Source: CAYTAU01 sp964442075 (GTDB lineage: Bacteria; Bacteroidota; Bacteroidia; Bacteroidales; CAYTAU01). From it: a DNA stretch of 64,000 nucleotides. The number at the start of each line of letters is the position of its first letter. The stretch's first letter is position 1. The notes below the pieces were generated by a model. The model ran no database searches, had not been told where the DNA came from, and saw only the letters and a program-made list of their open reading frames with translations. The stretch covers positions 1-64,000 of the forward strand of contig CAYTWH010000010.1 of the NCBI GenBank assembly GCA_964442075.1, written 5' to 3'. This document shows positions 7,768-16,349 of this stretch, piece after piece. Position numbers and translations under genes: made by a program.

Positions 7768-10143
7768 ATGAAGCAAATATTCTTAATATTATTTATACTA
7801 ATAATATCACAAATAACCGCATATTCGCAAGGATGGCTGTGGACATCTCAAATCAAAGGAAATGAGAATGTTGATGTTGAAGCTATTTGTACAGATAACG
7901 ATAATTCTGTTTATGCCTTAACAGAATTTTATGGAACAATTGATGTTTTAGGTCAAAATATTATTTCATACGGAAGTAAGGATATATTACTATCAAAATT
8001 ATCTAAAAACAATAAATTACTATGGGTAAGACAAGCTGGAGATGTTGACATTGATGATCCAAAGGCTCTTTTCATTGATGACAGTGGGAACACATATATT
8101 ACAGGCAGTTTTCAATCTAATTCATATTTCGATTCTAAAATAATATTCGATTCCAAAACTCTTATTTGCACCGATAATAAAGATGCTTTTTTAGCAAAGT
8201 ATGATATTGATGGAAATTTAATTTGGTCAAATAATATTGGAAGCGGAAATAATATTCAAAAAGGTAGATCAATAGCTCTACATACTAATGGAGATATTTC
8301 ATTAATAGGTCTTTTTAAAGAAGAAATTAATTTTGGAGATCCAAGTTCTCCTACAGAAACGTTATTGTCCAATGGTTTCAAGAATTTTTGGTATGCTAAA
8401 TTTGATGATGCAGGAAATTATCTTAATTCAGTACATTTTAAATGCTCATCAAATTTATCTGATATTAACAGTATAAACGTTGACAATTCAAATAATATTT
8501 ATATTTCAGGTTTTTTCACTGATACAATTATTGTTGAAACTGACACACTTGTTTCTAAAGGACAAAGAGATGTTGTAATAATCAAATTAGACAATTCAGG
8601 AAATGTTGTTTGGGCTAAAAATTTTGGAGGTAAATTGGATGACAGAACTTATAATTCAACAATTGATGTTAATGGCAATTTATATTTAGCAGGATATTTT
8701 CAGGATACCTTGCTTTTTGATGCAGAAATGCTAACAAGCAATGGAGGATATGATATTTTTATTTCAAAACTTAATGCAAACGGAAATGTTTTGTGGGCTA
8801 CAAATTCAGGGGGTTCAAGCAATGATTACGCCTTAGATATTTTTGTTAGTAATAATGATGTTTTACTTTCCGGTTCTTTTTCCGGAACACTTCAAATAAA
8901 TGCTGATATTTTAACGTCTTCATCAATTACAAATCAAGATGCATTTTTTGGATTTTATGATGGATTTTCAGGAGTTGAACAATCTGCAGTACAAATTTTA
9001 TCAACAAGTTATGAAGCAGAAGACAGAGCTTCAGATATTGCTGTTGATAATCTTGGTAATGTATATATAGCAGGATATTTTAAATCAGATTTTATATATA
9101 TTGGTTCTGAAACAATTGTTAATACAAATACTGGGAATATGGATTCTTTTATTGCAAAATATGGTTGTTTTGATGAATTATCTTTTACATCTAAACCGGT
9201 AAGTTGTGTTGATGGTTCAGGAATTCCAATATCTATGGATGGAGAAGCTGCTGTTACGCCAACTGGTGGACTCGGACCTTATACATACAATTGGTCAAAT
9301 GGAGGAACAACGCAAACTATTACAGGACTTGATATTGGCACATATACTGTAACAGTTACTGATAATTATGCTTGTTCTGTAATAGGTAGTACTACTGTGA
9401 GTTATTTACCTCATGTATCTTCAGTTATTACATTTGTAAGTCATATTTCCTGTACTGGTTGGGATGATGGCGTAGCTATTGTAACACCAAGTAATGGTAA
9501 TCCACCATATTCATACGCATGGTCAAGCGGGCATACAGACTCAACAGCTACTAATTTAGCAATTGGTACATATTATGTTACCGTAACAGATCAATGTTTA
9601 AATACTTATACAAGCACTGTTTTAATTGAAATGAATACTATTGAAATTATAGGTACATTTGTAGCTTGTACTCAAAAATTTCAATGTACAGGAGCCATAA
9701 CCGTGAATGCAACAGGAGGAGCTCTGCCATATACATATATATGGAATAACGGAGAAACTACACAAACTATTACAAATTTATGTAAAGCTCCCTATAAAGT
9801 TACGGTAACTGATGCAAATGGTTGTCAAACAGCAAATGATAATATTGTTGTGCCATTTTGTAAATCTTCTGTTCTTGTAAAAGAATATTCTTCAGAAGTT
9901 ATTTCAATTTACCCTAACCCTGCATCAACAGAAATAAAAGTTAATATTAATGATATCATTGACGGAAGATTTGAGGTGAGTATAATTAATGTTGTAGGTA
10001 AAACAGTAAGCCAACTATTAAGTAGTGATTTAAACTCAAATAATATTAAAATTGATGTTTCAAATTTTGAAGAAGGAATATATTATACTCGGATTAAATA
10101 TAAAGAATCTATAATCTTAAAAAAAGTAATAATAATGAGATGA
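7768..10143 (+). CDS. T9SS surface protein: propeller + three SprB repeats + type A sorting domain
   Basis: A 791-residue secreted protein. A signal peptide (1-20, ending TAYSQ) is followed by GWLWTS and a roughly 450-residue propeller-like region clearly related to the protein at 839 (shared IDDPK, LFVD/LFID and YLTGSF/YITGSF motifs). Three SprB-type repeats follow (about 475-700), with YTYNWSNGG, YSYAWSSG and YTYIWNNGE cores. The C-terminus differs from its paralogue. From VISIYPNPAS (about 712) it has a classical type A T9SS sorting domain ending in KKVIIMR. It is probably exported through the outer membrane and attached to the surface. Its stop lies 2 bp from the stop of the convergent SiaC gene. 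Adhesin-like function is inferred from SprB repeats only. Confidence 0.86.
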   Translation: MKQIFLILFILIISQITAYSQGWLWTSQIKGNENVDVEAICTDNDNSVYALTEFYGTIDVLGQNIISYGSKDILLSKLSKNNKLLWVRQAGDVDIDDPKALFIDDSGNTYITGSFQSNSYFDSKIIFDSKTLICTDNKDAFLAKYDIDGNLIWSNNIGSGNNIQKGRSIALHTNGDISLIGLFKEEINFGDPSSPTETLLSNGFKNFWYAKFDDAGNYLNSVHFKCSSNLSDINSINVDNSNNIYISGFFTDTIIVETDTLVSKGQRDVVIIKLDNSGNVVWAKNFGGKLDDRTYNSTIDVNGNLYLAGYFQDTLLFDAEMLTSNGGYDIFISKLNANGNVLWATNSGGSSNDYALDIFVSNNDVLLSGSFSGTLQINADILTSSSITNQDAFFGFYDGFSGVEQSAVQILSTSYEAEDRASDIAVDNLGNVYIAGYFKSDFIYIGSETIVNTNTGNMDSFIAKYGCFDELSFTSKPVSCVDGSGIPISMDGEAAVTPTGGLGPYTYNWSNGGTTQTITGLDIGTYTVTVTDNYACSVIGSTTVSYLPHVSSVITFVSHISCTGWDDGVAIVTPSNGNPPYSYAWSSGHTDSTATNLAIGTYYVTVTDQCLNTYTSTVLIEMNTIEIIGTFVACTQKFQCTGAITVNATGGALPYTYIWNNGETTQTITNLCKAPYKVTVTDANGCQTANDNIVVPFCKSSVLVKEYSSEVISIYPNPASTEIKVNINDIIDGRFEVSIINVVGKTVSQLLSSDLNSNNIKIDVSNFEEGIYYTRIKYKESIILKKVIIMR

Positions 10144-10145
10144 AT

Positions 10146-10529
10146 TTAATCTACCGGATAACTAATATGTTCAAAAGGTAATTTTATTACATCTGCAAAT
10201 TCTTCTCCCACATCTTGCATGTCTTCATCATCATCAGCAAAATGCCATTTAATTAAAACGTTCTCATTAGACTCATGTAATTTTTCTAATTTTAAGAAAA
10301 AAGTAAAAAGAAATTTTGAAGAAGCAGTATTTAGATAATCAAATTTTATATCAATAACTGTTTTTTCATTTGGAGATTTAGAATATTCATCTAACCACTC
10401 TATAATTGGAGAATAAAATGCATTAACATCTTCCGGAAGTGATTTCCCTGAAATTTCAAAAATACCATTTTCTGCATCCAAAATTATATTTGGTGTATCA
10501 TGTGTTGCAACAATTTTAATTACTTCCAT
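10146..10529 (-). CDS. siaC: SiaC-family regulatory phosphoprotein (DUF1987)
   Basis: A 127-residue single-domain cytosolic protein of the SiaC/DUF1987 family. In Pseudomonas aeruginosa SiaC is phosphorylated on Thr68 by the kinase SiaB and dephosphorylated by the PP2C phosphatase SiaA, controlling c-di-GMP and biofilm output. Here the matching motif DYLNTASSK places a Thr at residue 68, so the phospho-site appears intact. The acidic stretch DDDEDMQD lies at about 99-106. The gene starts 3 bp after the SiaB-like gene, so the two are surely co-transcribed. No diguanylate cyclase target is seen in the window, so the output in this organism is unknown. The gene symbol is by homology. Confidence 0.85.
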   Translation of the reverse strand: MEVIKIVATHDTPNIILDAENGIFEISGKSLPEDVNAFYSPIIEWLDEYSKSPNEKTVIDIKFDYLNTASSKFLFTFFLKLEKLHESNENVLIKWHFADDDEDMQDVGEEFADVIKLPFEHISYPVD

Positions 10530-10532
10530 AAT

Positions 10533-11111
10533 CTATTTTTTTTTAATTTTAAAAGAAATAATAAAAAATGACAATTTACTATCAATTTTAATAAAATCAA
10601 AATCTATTTTTTGTCCTGATTTTCTTGCCATGTCAATAAATCCTAAACCAGCACCACCTTTAGCAGAAATTCTGCCTTCAGCTAATTGTTTTTTATATAA
10701 TCCTCTTATTGATTTTTCATTACAAGTATTAATTTTAAAAAATAACGGTTTAATTACATCAATAATATCATTTTTTATAATATTTCCTGAGGTTATTTTG
10801 TAAAATGTTTTATTATTATTTACCATTACAACACCTTTCCCCGATTCAGTATTTTCTGAGTTGTTTAAATAATTGCCATGATTATATATGTTTTGAAGAA
10901 CTTCAATCAAGATATTAAATACTTTCTTTTTAACTATGTTTTTTTCTCCATTTTTTATAAGTTGGGCTTCAATTAGTGTGGTAAATGCCAATATTGTTTG
11001 ATGATTGATTTCACCTTCATAAATAAAATTGATTTCATTTTCAGGAATATCTTTTGAATAATTGTAAATGAAATTAATAAATGATTTTATTTCAGTTTTA
11101 GCTGCAGACAT
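10533..11111 (-). CDS. siaB: SiaB-family protein kinase
   Basis: A 192-residue protein with a GHKL/histidine-kinase-type ATPase fold, as in the SiaB family (DUF6272). An N-box-like helix, EVLQNIYNHG (70-79), should bind Mg-ATP. A G-box, KGGAGLGFID (151-160), forms the lid. It is expected to phosphorylate the SiaC-like partner encoded 3 bp downstream. The divergent upstream region carries a possible -7 element, TAATTTTG, complementary to 11156-11163, but no clear -33 box. SiaA itself is not adjacent. The propeller-SpoIIE phosphatase at 16350 on the other strand is the only candidate phosphatase in the window (inference). It could also act as an anti-sigma-like kinase, but the SiaC neighbour argues for SiaB. 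Confidence 0.83.
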   Translation of the reverse strand: MSAAKTEIKSFINFIYNYSKDIPENEINFIYEGEINHQTILAFTTLIEAQLIKNGEKNIVKKKVFNILIEVLQNIYNHGNYLNNSENTESGKGVVMVNNNKTFYKITSGNIIKNDIIDVIKPLFFKINTCNEKSIRGLYKKQLAEGRISAKGGAGLGFIDMARKSGQKIDFDFIKIDSKLSFFIISFKIKKK

Positions 11112-11188
11112 ATTAAAAATAATTGCATAAAAGTACCAAAATTTATTTTACATTACAAAATTATACTATTATTATGTGTTTTTCGTTT

Positions 11189-11196
11189 TATTTTTG
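11189..11196 (+). promoter_or_regulatory. -7 promoter element for the lipoprotein gene
   Basis: TATTTTTG matches TAnnTTTG. No convincing -33 box lies 19-21 bp upstream. It supports starting the next gene at 11224 rather than at the in-frame ATG at 11176. Confidence 0.4.
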
Positions 11197-11223
11197 TATT
11201 ATTGCAAAAAAAATTTTTTTATT

Positions 11224-12012
11224 ATGAAAAAGATAAATTTAATAATCTTAATTTTTACAATAGGTTTATTTATTTTTTCTTGCAAACCTAAAGATGAAAC
11301 TGGTCCTAAAATTTTTTTAAATGGAGATAATCCAAAAAGAGTAATTTTACAAAGCTATTATGATGATGATGGTGCCTATGCCGACGATAATTTTGACGGA
11401 TCTGATATTTCATCAACAATGTCAGTAGAATATGATATGCCGGGAATGCCAGATGGAATAACAGATTGGAAAAATTTAGAAGGTATGACAACTACCATGG
11501 GAACTTATACTGTTACTTATAGTGTTACAGATAAAGCTGAAAACACAACTACTATTGATAGAACTGTTACCGTATATAATCAATCAGAAAGATTTGCTGT
11601 AGATTATTATGTTGATAAATCTAGTGACGATGAGTTAAATGGAGCAAGTCTTGATTATACAGGTGTTTCTATGACCGTTAGCCCTGATTCAAAAGTAAAT
11701 AATAGAATTTTATTACCCAAATTGTCACAGATTACAGGATTGAAAGTGTATGGAAATCTTAGAGACACAATTATTCAAACAATACCTGATACTGTTTGGA
11801 GAAAATATATTGATATTCCTTACCAAACTATGGAGGGAGTTATGACAAATGGAAATACTTATGATTTTAATATACAGGGTGTTCAGGGGCAAAGTTATTT
11901 CATTGATACTGTATTCTTTTATAAGTTTAGAATAAATTATACTATCGACAGAACTGGAGGAGGAGGACAAAATCTAAGCGATCAGGTTGTTGAAGTATAT
12001 GCAAAAATTTAA
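11224..12012 (+). CDS. Lipoprotein with Ig-like (DUF5011-type) domain
   Basis: A 262-residue predicted lipoprotein. The start at 11224 gives a short basic-hydrophobic leader with a lipobox ending FIFSC (Cys20). The earlier ATG at 11176 would add a second hydrophobic stretch and sits upstream of the -7 element. After the Cys come KPKDETGPKIFLNGDNP and a bacterial Ig-like fold of DUF5011 type, with GTYTVTYSVTDKAENTTT near 97-114. The rest (120-262) is an unrecognised beta-rich domain, with a GGGG stretch near residue 247. It is probably anchored to the outer membrane. A terminator follows at 12036. Function is unknown. Confidence 0.75.
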   Translation: MKKINLIILIFTIGLFIFSCKPKDETGPKIFLNGDNPKRVILQSYYDDDGAYADDNFDGSDISSTMSVEYDMPGMPDGITDWKNLEGMTTTMGTYTVTYSVTDKAENTTTIDRTVTVYNQSERFAVDYYVDKSSDDELNGASLDYTGVSMTVSPDSKVNNRILLPKLSQITGLKVYGNLRDTIIQTIPDTVWRKYIDIPYQTMEGVMTNGNTYDFNIQGVQGQSYFIDTVFFYKFRINYTIDRTGGGGQNLSDQVVEVYAKI

Positions 12013-12035
12013 AATAGTAATCTAATAAAAAATAT

Positions 12036-12072
12036 AGAGCTGCTTTTCATTCGAAATAGTAGCTCTTTTTTT
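12036..12072 (+). terminator. Intrinsic terminator abutting the next start codon
   Basis: AGAGCTGCT (12036-12044) pairs with AGTAGCTCT (12058-12066) with one G-U pair. The loop can partly close further through TTTC/GAAA. A run of T follows, and the ATG of the LtaS-like gene begins at the very next base, 12073. Confidence 0.78.
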
Positions 12073-13974
12073 ATGAAAAATTATTTTCAACATATAATCA
12101 TTTTATTTAAAAGATTATTCCTGCTTATTTTGGCTTATCAACTAAGCAGATTGATCTTCCTTATTTTTAATCATGAATATTTTGATGTTGATTTTATTGA
12201 AACAATAAAAATATTCTTTTTTGGAATTCGTTTCGATTGGTTTACAATTGTAATTTGTAACTCAATATTTATAATTCTTCATCTTATTCCCGGAAATTTT
12301 AAAAATCGTAAAGGATATCAAAAAGCATTATACATTTATTTTATTATAATTAACTCCGCAGTTCTTCTTTTTAACTTCATTGATATAGAATATTTTAAAT
12401 TTACTAATAAGAGAACAACTGCTGATTTTTTTCAATTAATTAGTACTGGCGATGATACTTGGGTTTTATTACCTCAATTTTTTAAAGATTTCTGGTATAT
12501 TTTAATTTTATGGATTGTTGTAATATTTAAGCTCTATTTTGTTTATAAAAAGATTTTTAAAACTAATTTCACTAGGCTTAAAGCAAATTATAAACAAATA
12601 ATTCTTCAATCTTTTATTTCGTTTTCAATAATAACATTAATGGTTTTTACTGTAAGAGGTTTTTCTTATAGACCAACAGGAATAATTACTGCGGCAAAAT
12701 ATACCTCATCTCAGAATTTACCACTTATATTAAATACTCCGTTTACTATCTTAAAAACTTTTTACAAAGATGATATTCATGTTGTTAATTATTTGTCAGA
12801 AGAGGAAATAAAGGATATATATTCTCCTGTTGTCAAATTAAATTCTAAAGAAAAAAATAATTCAAATGTTGTTATAATAATACTTGAGAGTTTTTCAAAA
12901 GAATATATAGGTGCTTACAATAATGGGAAAACATATACTCCATTTTTAGATAGCCTTATTGAACATAGCTTAAGTTTTGAAAATAGTTTTGCAAACGGAA
13001 AAAAATCAATGGAGGCTGTGCCTGCAATAATTTCAGGATTACCATCATTAATGGATAATCCTTTTATTACATCATCATACACTTCTAATAATATTAATAG
13101 TATTGCATTAACATTAAAAAAGTATAATTACAATACATCATTTTTTCATGGAGGAACAAATGGCACTATGGGATTCGATAACTTTGCCAAACTTGCAGGA
13201 ATAGAGAAATATTATGGAAAAAGTGAATATCCTGATATGAAAGATTACGATGGCAAATGGGGAATTTTTGATGAACCGTTTTTACAGTTTTTTGCAAAAC
13301 ACTTGAATAATTTCTCGCAACCATTCTTTTCTACTGTTTTTACACTTTCTTCTCATCATCCTTATAAAGTCCCTAATAAATATCAAAATAAATTTAATGG
13401 AGGTAATTATGAAATATTAAAAAGCATTGAATATGCCGATTTTTCATTAAGAAAGTTTTTCGAAACTGCTTTAACAATGCCATGGTATAATAATACTCTG
13501 TTTATTATTACTGCCGACCATACTTCTGCAGGAATGAGTAGTTATTATCATAATAATTTAGGTATGTATTCTGTACCTGTTATATATTATCATCCGGGTG
13601 ACAGCTTGCTTATTGGGAAAAATAACACAATTACCCAGCATACAGATATATTTCCTTCAATTATTGATTATATGGGTCTTGATGAAGAAATTGTTGCTTT
13701 TGGAAATAGTGTTTTTGATTCAAATTCCAAGCATTTTGCCATAAATTATATTAATGGAATTTATCAATTAATAGAAGGAGATTACACATTATTTTTTGAT
13801 GGCAATAAAGTGATTAGCTCTTATAATTTTAAAATTGATAGTTTATTGAAAAACAACTTGATTAAAGAGGGAAAAAGCAATATTCCAAAAGTAAATGAAA
13901 TGGAAAAGAAAATTAAAGCAATAATTCAACAATATAATAACAGATTATTAAAAAACGATTTAGTTGTTCATTGA
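12073..13974 (+). CDS. LtaS-like membrane sulfatase/phosphotransferase
   Basis: A 633-residue protein of the LTA-synthase-like branch of the alkaline phosphatase superfamily. Residues 1-230 hold about five membrane segments. The extracytoplasmic catalytic domain starts near 264. Metal-binding features visible are VVIIILES (Glu272), GKKS at 309-312 where the nucleophile is expected (Ser312 rather than the Thr of Gram-positive LtaS), ITADHTS, and HTDIFPSIIDYMG near 530. Such enzymes move a phosphoglycerol or phosphoethanolamine head group from a phospholipid to a surface acceptor, leaving diacylglycerol. The TGA overlaps the ATG of a lipid kinase gene by one base. The acceptor in this Gram-negative cell is unknown. 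The start follows directly on a terminator T-run. No later Met would keep the membrane segments. Confidence 0.85.
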   Translation: MKNYFQHIIILFKRLFLLILAYQLSRLIFLIFNHEYFDVDFIETIKIFFFGIRFDWFTIVICNSIFIILHLIPGNFKNRKGYQKALYIYFIIINSAVLLFNFIDIEYFKFTNKRTTADFFQLISTGDDTWVLLPQFFKDFWYILILWIVVIFKLYFVYKKIFKTNFTRLKANYKQIILQSFISFSIITLMVFTVRGFSYRPTGIITAAKYTSSQNLPLILNTPFTILKTFYKDDIHVVNYLSEEEIKDIYSPVVKLNSKEKNNSNVVIIILESFSKEYIGAYNNGKTYTPFLDSLIEHSLSFENSFANGKKSMEAVPAIISGLPSLMDNPFITSSYTSNNINSIALTLKKYNYNTSFFHGGTNGTMGFDNFAKLAGIEKYYGKSEYPDMKDYDGKWGIFDEPFLQFFAKHLNNFSQPFFSTVFTLSSHHPYKVPNKYQNKFNGGNYEILKSIEYADFSLRKFFETALTMPWYNNTLFIITADHTSAGMSSYYHNNLGMYSVPVIYYHPGDSLLIGKNNTITQHTDIFPSIIDYMGLDEEIVAFGNSVFDSNSKHFAINYINGIYQLIEGDYTLFFDGNKVISSYNFKIDSLLKNNLIKEGKSNIPKVNEMEKKIKAIIQQYNNRLLKNDLVVH

Positions 13975-14849
13975 TGAATAAAACAAAGATTATATTTATA
14001 ATAAATCCAAAATCGGGAACGGGAAAATTTGAACGCGTAAGTAATTTAATTACTCAACATCTTGATGAAACTCAATTCGAAATTTTTATTGAATTTACAA
14101 AATATGCAGGACATGCTTTTGAAATGGCTAACGAATTTAAAGACAGATACGATATTATTGGCGTAGTTGGTGGTGATGGAACAATAAACGAAGTAGTAAG
14201 AGCAGTTGTAAATCATAATGTAAAATTAGCTTTATTGCCTGCCGGCTCCGGTAATGGATTGGCGAGAACATTAAATATTCCATTAAAACCCGATAAAGCA
14301 ATTAAAATAATAAATGCTCAAAAATTTTTGAATATTGACACTGTAAAAATAAACGATAAGCATTTTGTTAATGTTGCAGGAATGGGTTTCGATGCACATA
14401 TTGGCTATATGTTTGACAATGCCAAAACACGAGGTTTCTTATCATACATTAAAATTACATTTAAGGAATTTAAAAAATACAAGGCTGTAAATTACAATTT
14501 TACAATTGATGGAGTTGAATATAATAAAAAAGCTTTTTCAATAAGCTTTGCAAATTCCACACAATTTGGAAATAATGCACATATAGCTCCACTTGCAAAA
14601 ATCGATGATGGAATAATTGATATTGCAATTTTAAACAAATTCCCACTTATTGCTTCTGTTTCATTAGGCGTTCGTTTGTTTAACAAGAAACTGCATAAAT
14701 CAAAATACTATGAACGTTTGCAAGGAAAGAACATTGAAGTAATATCTGAAAAAAAATTGCTTATGCATATTGATGGTGAACCATGTTTTTTAGATCAAAA
14801 CATAAATATGCAAATTAATCCTAAATCGCTGAATGTTATTGTTCCATAA
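13974..14849 (+). CDS. Diacylglycerol kinase-like lipid kinase (YegS/DgkB family)
   Basis: A 291-residue cytosolic or membrane-associated lipid kinase. Its DAGK catalytic domain has NPKSGTGK at 11-18, the nucleotide-binding GGDGT at 66-70, and LPAGSGNGLAR at 88-98. The C-terminal part has the usual NDxxF-like beta-sandwich ending with MHIDGEPCFLDQ. I start it at the ATG at 13974, in the TGATG overlap with the upstream stop. A TTG in frame three bases earlier is possible but less likely. Close coupling to an LtaS-like gene suggests that it phosphorylates the diacylglycerol released by that enzyme, as DgkB does in Gram-positive bacteria (inference). Sphingosine or another lipid substrate cannot be excluded, because this family is broad. 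Confidence 0.85.
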   Translation: MNKTKIIFIINPKSGTGKFERVSNLITQHLDETQFEIFIEFTKYAGHAFEMANEFKDRYDIIGVVGGDGTINEVVRAVVNHNVKLALLPAGSGNGLARTLNIPLKPDKAIKIINAQKFLNIDTVKINDKHFVNVAGMGFDAHIGYMFDNAKTRGFLSYIKITFKEFKKYKAVNYNFTIDGVEYNKKAFSISFANSTQFGNNAHIAPLAKIDDGIIDIAILNKFPLIASVSLGVRLFNKKLHKSKYYERLQGKNIEVISEKKLLMHIDGEPCFLDQNINMQINPKSLNVIVP

Positions 14850-14911
14850 TCTGAATTATTTGGGTTAAAATTAAAATTAAACGACCCTGAGTTTAAAAAC
14901 ACAATAAATTA

Positions 14912-14943
14912 TTGCAAATACAATTTAACAAATTATAACTTTG
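14912..14943 (+). promoter_or_regulatory. Promoter for ribBA
   Basis: TTG (14912-14914), 21 bp, then TAACTTTG (14936-14943) fit the Bacteroidota consensus. The expected transcript start is near 14950, about 20 bp before the ATG at 14969. No FMN riboswitch could fit in so short a leader. Confidence 0.62.
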
Positions 14944-14968
14944 CGGTAATTAAAGAAAGTGTAAAATT

Positions 14969-16237
14969 ATGACAAAAAAAAATGCTATTAAACTCAATAC
15001 AATAGAAGAAGCTATTGAAGAGATAAGACAGGGTAAAGTAATAATTGTTGTTGATGATGAAGACAGGGAAAATGAAGGAGATTTTATTACGGCAGCTGAA
15101 ACTATTACTCCTGAAATTGTAAATTTTATGGCAACACACGGGAGAGGTTTGATTTGTGCAGCAATACCTGAAAACAGGTGCGAAGAACTTGAGCTTGAAT
15201 TGATGGTAGGAAAAAATACTGCTACTCATGAAACTCCTTTTACTGTTTCAGTTGATCTTGTTGGACAAGGATGTACAACAGGTATTTCTGCAAGCGATAG
15301 AGCTAAAACAATTAAAGCTCTTGTTGACCCAAAAACCAAACCAGAAGAACTTGGAAGACCAGGACATATATTTCCACTTAAAGCAAAAACAAAAGGTGTT
15401 CTCAGAAGGGCAGGGCACACCGAGGCAACTGTTGAACTTGCAAGTTTATCAGGATTAAAACCTGGCGGTGCTTTGGTTGAAATTATGAATGAAGATGGTA
15501 CAATGGCACGCTTACCAAATCTTATTAAAATTGCTAAAAAATTTAATCTCAAGATTATATCAATTGAAGACCTTATTAAATATAAACTCAATCAGGAAAC
15601 ATTAATTAAAAGAGGAACAAGTGTAAAATTACCAACTAATCATGGAAATTTTGATTTAATACCTTTTAAACAACTTTCAAACGGACTTGAGCATATTGCA
15701 TTAATAAAGGGAACATGGAAAAAAGATGAGCCGGTTCTTGTTCGTGTTCACTCATCGTGTATTACAGGCGATATTTTTGGTTCCCTACGCTGCGATTGCG
15801 GACCACAATTGTATCAGGCAATGGAAATGGTTGAAAAAGAAGGTAAAGGTGTTGTTTTATATATGAATCAGGAGGGTAGAGGTATTGGATTATTTGGTAA
15901 AATTGAAGCATATAAATTACAAGAGGAAGGTTTTGATACAGTTGAGGCAAATATTAAACTCGGATATAAAGATGATGAACGAGACTATGGTGTTGGGGCA
16001 CAAATTCTTCGCGACCTTGGAGTTTCAAAGATTAGGCTTATTACCAATAACCCTGTAAAACGAGCAGGATTAGAGGGCTATGGTTTATCAATAGTTGAAA
16101 ATGTACAAGATGAAATAACTCCAAATAAGTACAACGAAAAATATCTGCATACAAAAAAATATAAAATGGGGCATTTTCTTGAACTGGTAAAAGAAGACGA
16201 CGATAAACACAAAGACCCTTTTTGTAGTAATTGTTAA
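14969..16237 (+). CDS. ribBA: Bifunctional DHBP synthase / GTP cyclohydrolase II
   Basis: Bifunctional riboflavin precursor enzyme of 422 residues. The N-terminal half (1-205) is 3,4-dihydroxy-2-butanone-4-phosphate synthase, with the acidic metal-binding loop DDEDRENEGD (28-37), ATHGRGLICA, and RRAGHTEATVELA. The C-terminal half (about 210-422) is GTP cyclohydrolase II, with zinc ligands Cys264, Cys275 and Cys277 in CITGDIFGSLRCDCG, then NQEGRGIGL and DLGVSKIRLITNNP. It supplies both branches of riboflavin synthesis from ribulose-5-phosphate and GTP. It is monocistronic: its own promoter precedes it and a strong terminator follows at 16287. All visible active-site motifs are intact, so both activities are expected. 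Confidence 0.96.
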   Translation: MTKKNAIKLNTIEEAIEEIRQGKVIIVVDDEDRENEGDFITAAETITPEIVNFMATHGRGLICAAIPENRCEELELELMVGKNTATHETPFTVSVDLVGQGCTTGISASDRAKTIKALVDPKTKPEELGRPGHIFPLKAKTKGVLRRAGHTEATVELASLSGLKPGGALVEIMNEDGTMARLPNLIKIAKKFNLKIISIEDLIKYKLNQETLIKRGTSVKLPTNHGNFDLIPFKQLSNGLEHIALIKGTWKKDEPVLVRVHSSCITGDIFGSLRCDCGPQLYQAMEMVEKEGKGVVLYMNQEGRGIGLFGKIEAYKLQEEGFDTVEANIKLGYKDDERDYGVGAQILRDLGVSKIRLITNNPVKRAGLEGYGLSIVENVQDEITPNKYNEKYLHTKKYKMGHFLELVKEDDDKHKDPFCSNC

Positions 16238-16286
16238 TGCTTAATGTCGTAATAATAAAACCAAAATAAAATAAAAAGTAATAAAC

Positions 16287-16313
16287 AAAAAAGGAGAAAA
16301 CACTCCTTTTTTT
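16287..16313 (+). terminator. Intrinsic terminator after ribBA
   Basis: AAAAAAGGAG (16287-16296), loop AAAACA, CTCC (16303-16306), then seven T. The A-run pairs with the T-run, so it may work in both directions. Confidence 0.75.
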
Positions 16314-16349
16314 GTATTTTTACATCATAAGTTTACAAAAAACAAACAT

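Noticed and set aside
14850..14968. FMN riboswitch before ribBA
   Set aside because: The predicted transcript start leaves only about 20 nt of leader, and the conserved FMN core is not seen.
14933..15229. Minus-strand frame overlapping ribBA
   Set aside because: It is antisense to a highly conserved ribBA N-terminus and lacks features of a gene.
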